Source: Chloroflexota bacterium (GTDB lineage Bacteria; Chloroflexota; UBA11872). Taken from it: DNA of 20,304 bases. The notes beneath the pieces are model-generated. The model saw only the letters and a program-made list of their open reading frames with translations. It was not told where the DNA came from and ran no database searches. The position numbers and the translations under genes are program-made. How positions within the stretch are numbered: position 1 is the stretch's first letter; each line of letters starts with the position of its first letter. Shown here piece after piece: positions 18,430 to 20,304 of the stretch. The stretch lies in contig JAPOXI010000046.1 of NCBI GenBank assembly GCA_026707185.1, forward strand, positions 1 to 20,304, written 5' to 3'.

Positions 18430-18509
18430 AGTTCCAGTCAGTATCATCTCGGAATCCGCCCGCCAACACACCTCGCAAGCTTCCTCAACCCGGCAATGCC
18501 GGCGCCGAG

Positions 18510-19889
18510 CTATTCGCGGATGCCCGCACCTGCCGGGGTGGCCACGGCTGGGTTCGCCGCGGGGCATTCGCCGCAGTGCTTCTCCCGGCACCAGCGGCGG
18601 TAAATCCGTAGCAACCCCTGTTGCGCCAGCGCCGATCCCAGCCCCCGCCGCTCCAGCCGCAATGTGTCAGCCATATAGCGCGTGTGCCGGTTCCAGCCAA
18701 CCGATCCCAGGCCCGCCAGCGCCGCGTCCGCGGCCGTCACGAACTCGGGACGGCCCGTCCAGCCCCCGAATGCCGCCGCGAACGGCAGCACCGCGTTCAC
18801 CAGCAGTTCCAGGCTCCGCCCGCGCCCGATAAGCGCCGGCGACGGACGCGCCGCCGGCCGCCCCACGTCCAGGTGCCGCACCCAGAAGTCTTCCGGCCCC
18901 ACCTTCACCTCGAACCACCCCACCAGGTCCCCGCCGCGCTCGCTCGCATGCGCGGCCAGCACCTGTCCGGCCACGCGCTCCGCCAGCGAACGCCGCGCCA
19001 GCGGCGCCGTGCCCAACAGCCTGGCCGCCCCCGCCAGCCGCCGCGCCGGTCGGTTATGCGGTCGCACCGCCGCCAGCGTCCAGTCCTTGACCGCAGGCGC
19101 CGGGCGCGGCGCCCCACCTGCCCAGGCCTCCTCGAGCGCTCGCTCGTGCGGATGCTCCGCCGGTTGCCCTCGTTGGCTCGGCAGCAACCCCGCCGCCCCC
19201 AGCAGCTCCGCCTCGACGCGCATCTGCCGCTCACCCAGCGACGGACCCGCCAGTGCGCTCAGCAGCTCGATCGGCGCCGCCTCCGCCACCGCCTCGAACT
19301 GCCTGGTGTTCGCGCTGTACCCCAGCGCTCGCATCATCGCCCGGTACAGCGCCTGGTCCGCCCCCAGCGCCTCGATGTCGCTCTCCAGCGCCGTCGCCCG
19401 CTCCGCCTGCCGCCGGACACCCTCTGCTCGAAGCGCCGATCGAATCCCGGCAGCGTCAGCCGGCCCAGGGCCTTCCTTCCAACACGGCCACCCGTCCGCG
19501 CGCGGTCGCCGTGGTCGCCGCGCCGGTCCATCGCCCAGCGCCTGCCCGGCCAGGATGGACGGTGGACGCCCACGTCCTCCCCGCGCCGGGGTCCACACCA
19601 GGTGCAACAGCTCACCCTGATAGCGCCTGTCAGCGTGGTGCCCGTGCTCCTCCCACGACCCCTCGTGCAGGTGAACTTCCACGTCCACCCGCCGCGCCGG
19701 ACCGCCGTCAATACTGACGATGGCGTCCTGCAGGTCCGGTCCCGCCAGCCCCGTCCGCCGGCCCGGGTACACCACCTCGATCGAGCGCCCCAGCGAATCG
19801 CGCATGGGACCGACGCGCGACGCGGCATCCAGCCACAACTGCACCAGCGCGGCCTCTGACGCCGGTCGCGGCAGGTTTCCGCCCCTCAT
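18510..19889 (-). CDS. DUF2851 family protein
   Basis: The 459-residue protein shows the DUF2851 pattern. An N-terminal region has IEVVYPGRRTGLAGPDLQDA and the VEVHLHEGSWEEHGHHADRRY stretch (an E-x-H and HGHxxD nuclease-like signature, about residues 65-85). A central RALGYSANTRQF motif is followed by a C-terminal Cys cluster (CREKHCGEC) resembling a metal or Fe-S site. The family occurs in Bacteroidota and Chloroflexota and has no established function. The frame extends upstream to GTG 19958, but ATG 19889 is chosen because the family homology begins there (LVQLWLDAA). The gene is divergent from the DAHP synthase leader; TAAAAT at 19945-19940 on the minus strand is a possible -10 element. 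Confidence 0.85.
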   Translation of the reverse strand: MRGGNLPRPASEAALVQLWLDAASRVGPMRDSLGRSIEVVYPGRRTGLAGPDLQDAIVSIDGGPARRVDVEVHLHEGSWEEHGHHADRRYQGELLHLVWTPARGGRGRPPSILAGQALGDGPARRPRRPRADGWPCWKEGPGPADAAGIRSALRAEGVRRQAERATALESDIEALGADQALYRAMMRALGYSANTRQFEAVAEAAPIELLSALAGPSLGERQMRVEAELLGAAGLLPSQRGQPAEHPHERALEEAWAGGAPRPAPAVKDWTLAAVRPHNRPARRLAGAARLLGTAPLARRSLAERVAGQVLAAHASERGGDLVGWFEVKVGPEDFWVRHLDVGRPAARPSPALIGRGRSLELLVNAVLPFAAAFGGWTGRPEFVTAADAALAGLGSVGWNRHTRYMADTLRLERRGLGSALAQQGLLRIYRRWCREKHCGECPAANPAVATPAGAGIRE

Positions 19890-19964
19890 GCTGGCCGTGC
19901 GCTTCAACGACCGCCATCCTCGCCACGCCCCACACCACCATTTTATTGTGCCCGCCATCTTCTA

Positions 19965-19993
19965 TTGACGCCCGCCCAAACCTTGCGCACACT
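19965..19993 (+). promoter_or_regulatory. Promoter of the DAHP synthase leader
   Basis: TTGACG (19965-19970, five of six matches to the -35 consensus) is followed after 17 nt by CACACT (19988-19993, three of six matches to TATAAT). The predicted transcription start is near 20000-20002, at the ATG of the leader ORF. The -10 is weak, so the exact start is uncertain. Confidence 0.5.
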
Positions 19994-20001
19994 CTCCTCG
20001 C

Positions 20002-20103
20002 ATGATGTGCGTTCGAGTACGAATGACTCACGCTCACGCCCCAGCTTGCGGCGTCTATTTTGCGTTTCCAGGGCCGGCGCAGCCGGGTCGTAACCGCATG
20101 TAA
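20002..20103 (+). CDS. Leader peptide with Tyr-Phe-Ala-Phe control codons (33 aa)
   Basis: The ORF starts with tandem ATGs (20002, 20005) and ends at TAA 20101-20103. Its codons 19-22 (20056-20067) read TAT TTT GCG TTT, Tyr-Phe-Ala-Phe, in an otherwise aromatic-free peptide, and it lies upstream of a DAHP synthase, the entry enzyme to Phe/Tyr/Trp synthesis. In known attenuators such as the phe leader of enteric bacteria, ribosome stalling at such codons when charged tRNA is scarce changes leader RNA folding. There is no Shine-Dalgarno site before 20002; the predicted transcription start coincides with it, so translation may be leaderless. An internal ATG at 20023 has GAG upstream and could be used instead. 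No other gene function is apparent. Confidence is limited by short length. Confidence 0.6.
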   Translation: MMCVRVRMTHAHAPACGVYFAFPGPAQPGRNRM

Positions 20104-20126
20104 CCCAACGACCCGCAGACGCCGGC
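20049..20126 (+). other. Competing RNA stems in the DAHP synthase leader
   Basis: Segment 20117-20126 can pair in two exclusive ways: AGACGCCG (20117-20124) with CGGCGTCT (20049-20056), an 8-bp stem next to the first control codon, or CGCCGGC (20120-20126) with GCCGGCG (20073-20079), a 7-bp all-GC stem. Either can enclose an 8-bp stem of CGGGTCGT (20084-20091) with ACGACCCG (20108-20115), whose loop holds the leader stop codon. Switching between them would depend on ribosome position. No antiterminator that clearly disrupts the terminator is seen by eye. Confidence 0.5.
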
Positions 20127-20127
20127 A

Positions 20128-20154
20128 GCAGAGGCCCCCCGCCTCTGCTTTTTT
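20128..20154 (+). terminator. Intrinsic terminator/attenuator upstream of the DAHP synthase gene
   Basis: GCAGAGGC (20128-20135) and GCCTCTGC (20141-20148) form a perfect 8-bp stem with a loop of five C, followed by six T (20149-20154) and CTTTCT. It is the best intrinsic terminator in the window. No plus-strand gene other than the leader peptide lies upstream within reach, so it is positioned to control read-through into the DAHP synthase gene, which starts 51 nt downstream. Confidence 0.85.
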
Positions 20155-20204
20155 CTTTCTCCGACTAAACACCCCCACCCCCGCACCGTTGAGGAGACCG
20201 CCCG

Positions 20205-20304
20205 ATGATCATCGTGATGAAGAACAGCGCCGGCCAGGCGGCCCTGGACGCGGTCGAAGCCCGCGTCCATGCCGAGGGCCAGGCGACCCGCCGCCTGGCC
20301 GGCG
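20205..20304 (+). CDS. aroF: 3-deoxy-7-phosphoheptulonate (DAHP) synthase, N-terminal fragment
   Basis: Only 33 codons are present before the right edge. The product begins MIIVMKNSAGQAALDAVEARV, written here as MIIVMK plus an amphipathic helix. This is the start of the ferredoxin-like regulatory domain found at the N-terminus of type I-beta DAHP synthases of the Thermotoga kind (usual start MIVVMKPGAT). The enzyme condenses phosphoenolpyruvate and erythrose 4-phosphate, the first step of the shikimate pathway; the N-terminal domain mediates Tyr/Phe inhibition in characterised members. ATG 20205 has a good ribosome-binding site (GAGGAGA about 7 nt upstream). The aromatic leader peptide and terminator upstream agree with this assignment. 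Catalytic residues are outside the window, so the call rests on the N-terminus and context. Confidence 0.72.
   Translation, partial: MIIVMKNSAGQAALDAVEARVHAEGQATRRLAG

Noticed and set aside
18490..18502. CCGGC-AAT-GCCGG palindrome after the DUF2851 gene as a terminator
   Set aside because: Only a 5-bp stem and no T-run on the minus strand; such short GC palindromes are common in this composition.

Overview
The window looks like chromosome from a very high-GC bacterium, most likely a member of the Chloroflexota. This is an inference from content, not a database match. The supporting content is an HspR-type heat-shock operon, a DUF2851 protein, an Eis-like acetyltransferase with a sterol-carrier-type tail, and lipoprotein and membrane genes of Chloroflexota style. 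Coding density is high, most neighbours are within 0-20 nt of each other, and ribosome-binding sites are mixed: some genes have strong GGAGG sites and others have none. I see no rRNA, tRNA, insertion sequence, CRISPR array or phage gene.

Layout. (1) Positions 1-2788, minus strand: a surface-polysaccharide operon made of a small two-helix membrane protein, an RmlD-like sugar-nucleotide reductase, a family-2 glycosyltransferase, a small hypothetical protein and the start of a polytopic membrane protein that runs off the left edge. (2) 2827-5968, plus strand: a MiaB-type tRNA methylthiotransferase followed by a Tat-type lipoprotein with a SPOR-like segment and a beta-propeller. (3) 5965-8617: a single-pass membrane protein (minus), an Eis-like GNAT acetyltransferase (plus) and a Nudix hydrolase (minus). 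Two convergent pairs here share the same CTAG as overlapping stop codons. (4) 8668-9462, minus: a creatininase-family amidohydrolase. (5) 9627-18378, minus: one compact proteostasis operon, lon-dnaK-grpE-dnaJ-hspR-clpC. (6) 18510-19889, minus: a DUF2851 protein. (7) 19965-20304, plus: a promoter, a leader peptide, an intrinsic terminator and the start of an aromatic-pathway DAHP synthase.

The two most interesting regulatory regions flank the DUF2851 gene. Upstream of lon, a HAIR-like operator (the site type bound by HspR) overlaps the -35 box of the only clear promoter for the six-gene chaperone/protease operon, and that operon encodes HspR itself, so an autoregulatory heat-shock loop is likely. 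The promoter lies so close to the lon ATG that the mRNA should be nearly leaderless.

Upstream of the DAHP synthase there is an unannotated 33-codon ORF containing Tyr-Phe-Ala-Phe. It is followed by competing stems and a textbook intrinsic terminator (8-bp stem, six T), with no upstream plus-strand gene for that terminator to serve. This looks like a Phe/Tyr-responsive transcription attenuator. Its predicted transcription start coincides with the leader ATG, so the leader peptide itself may be translated without a leader.
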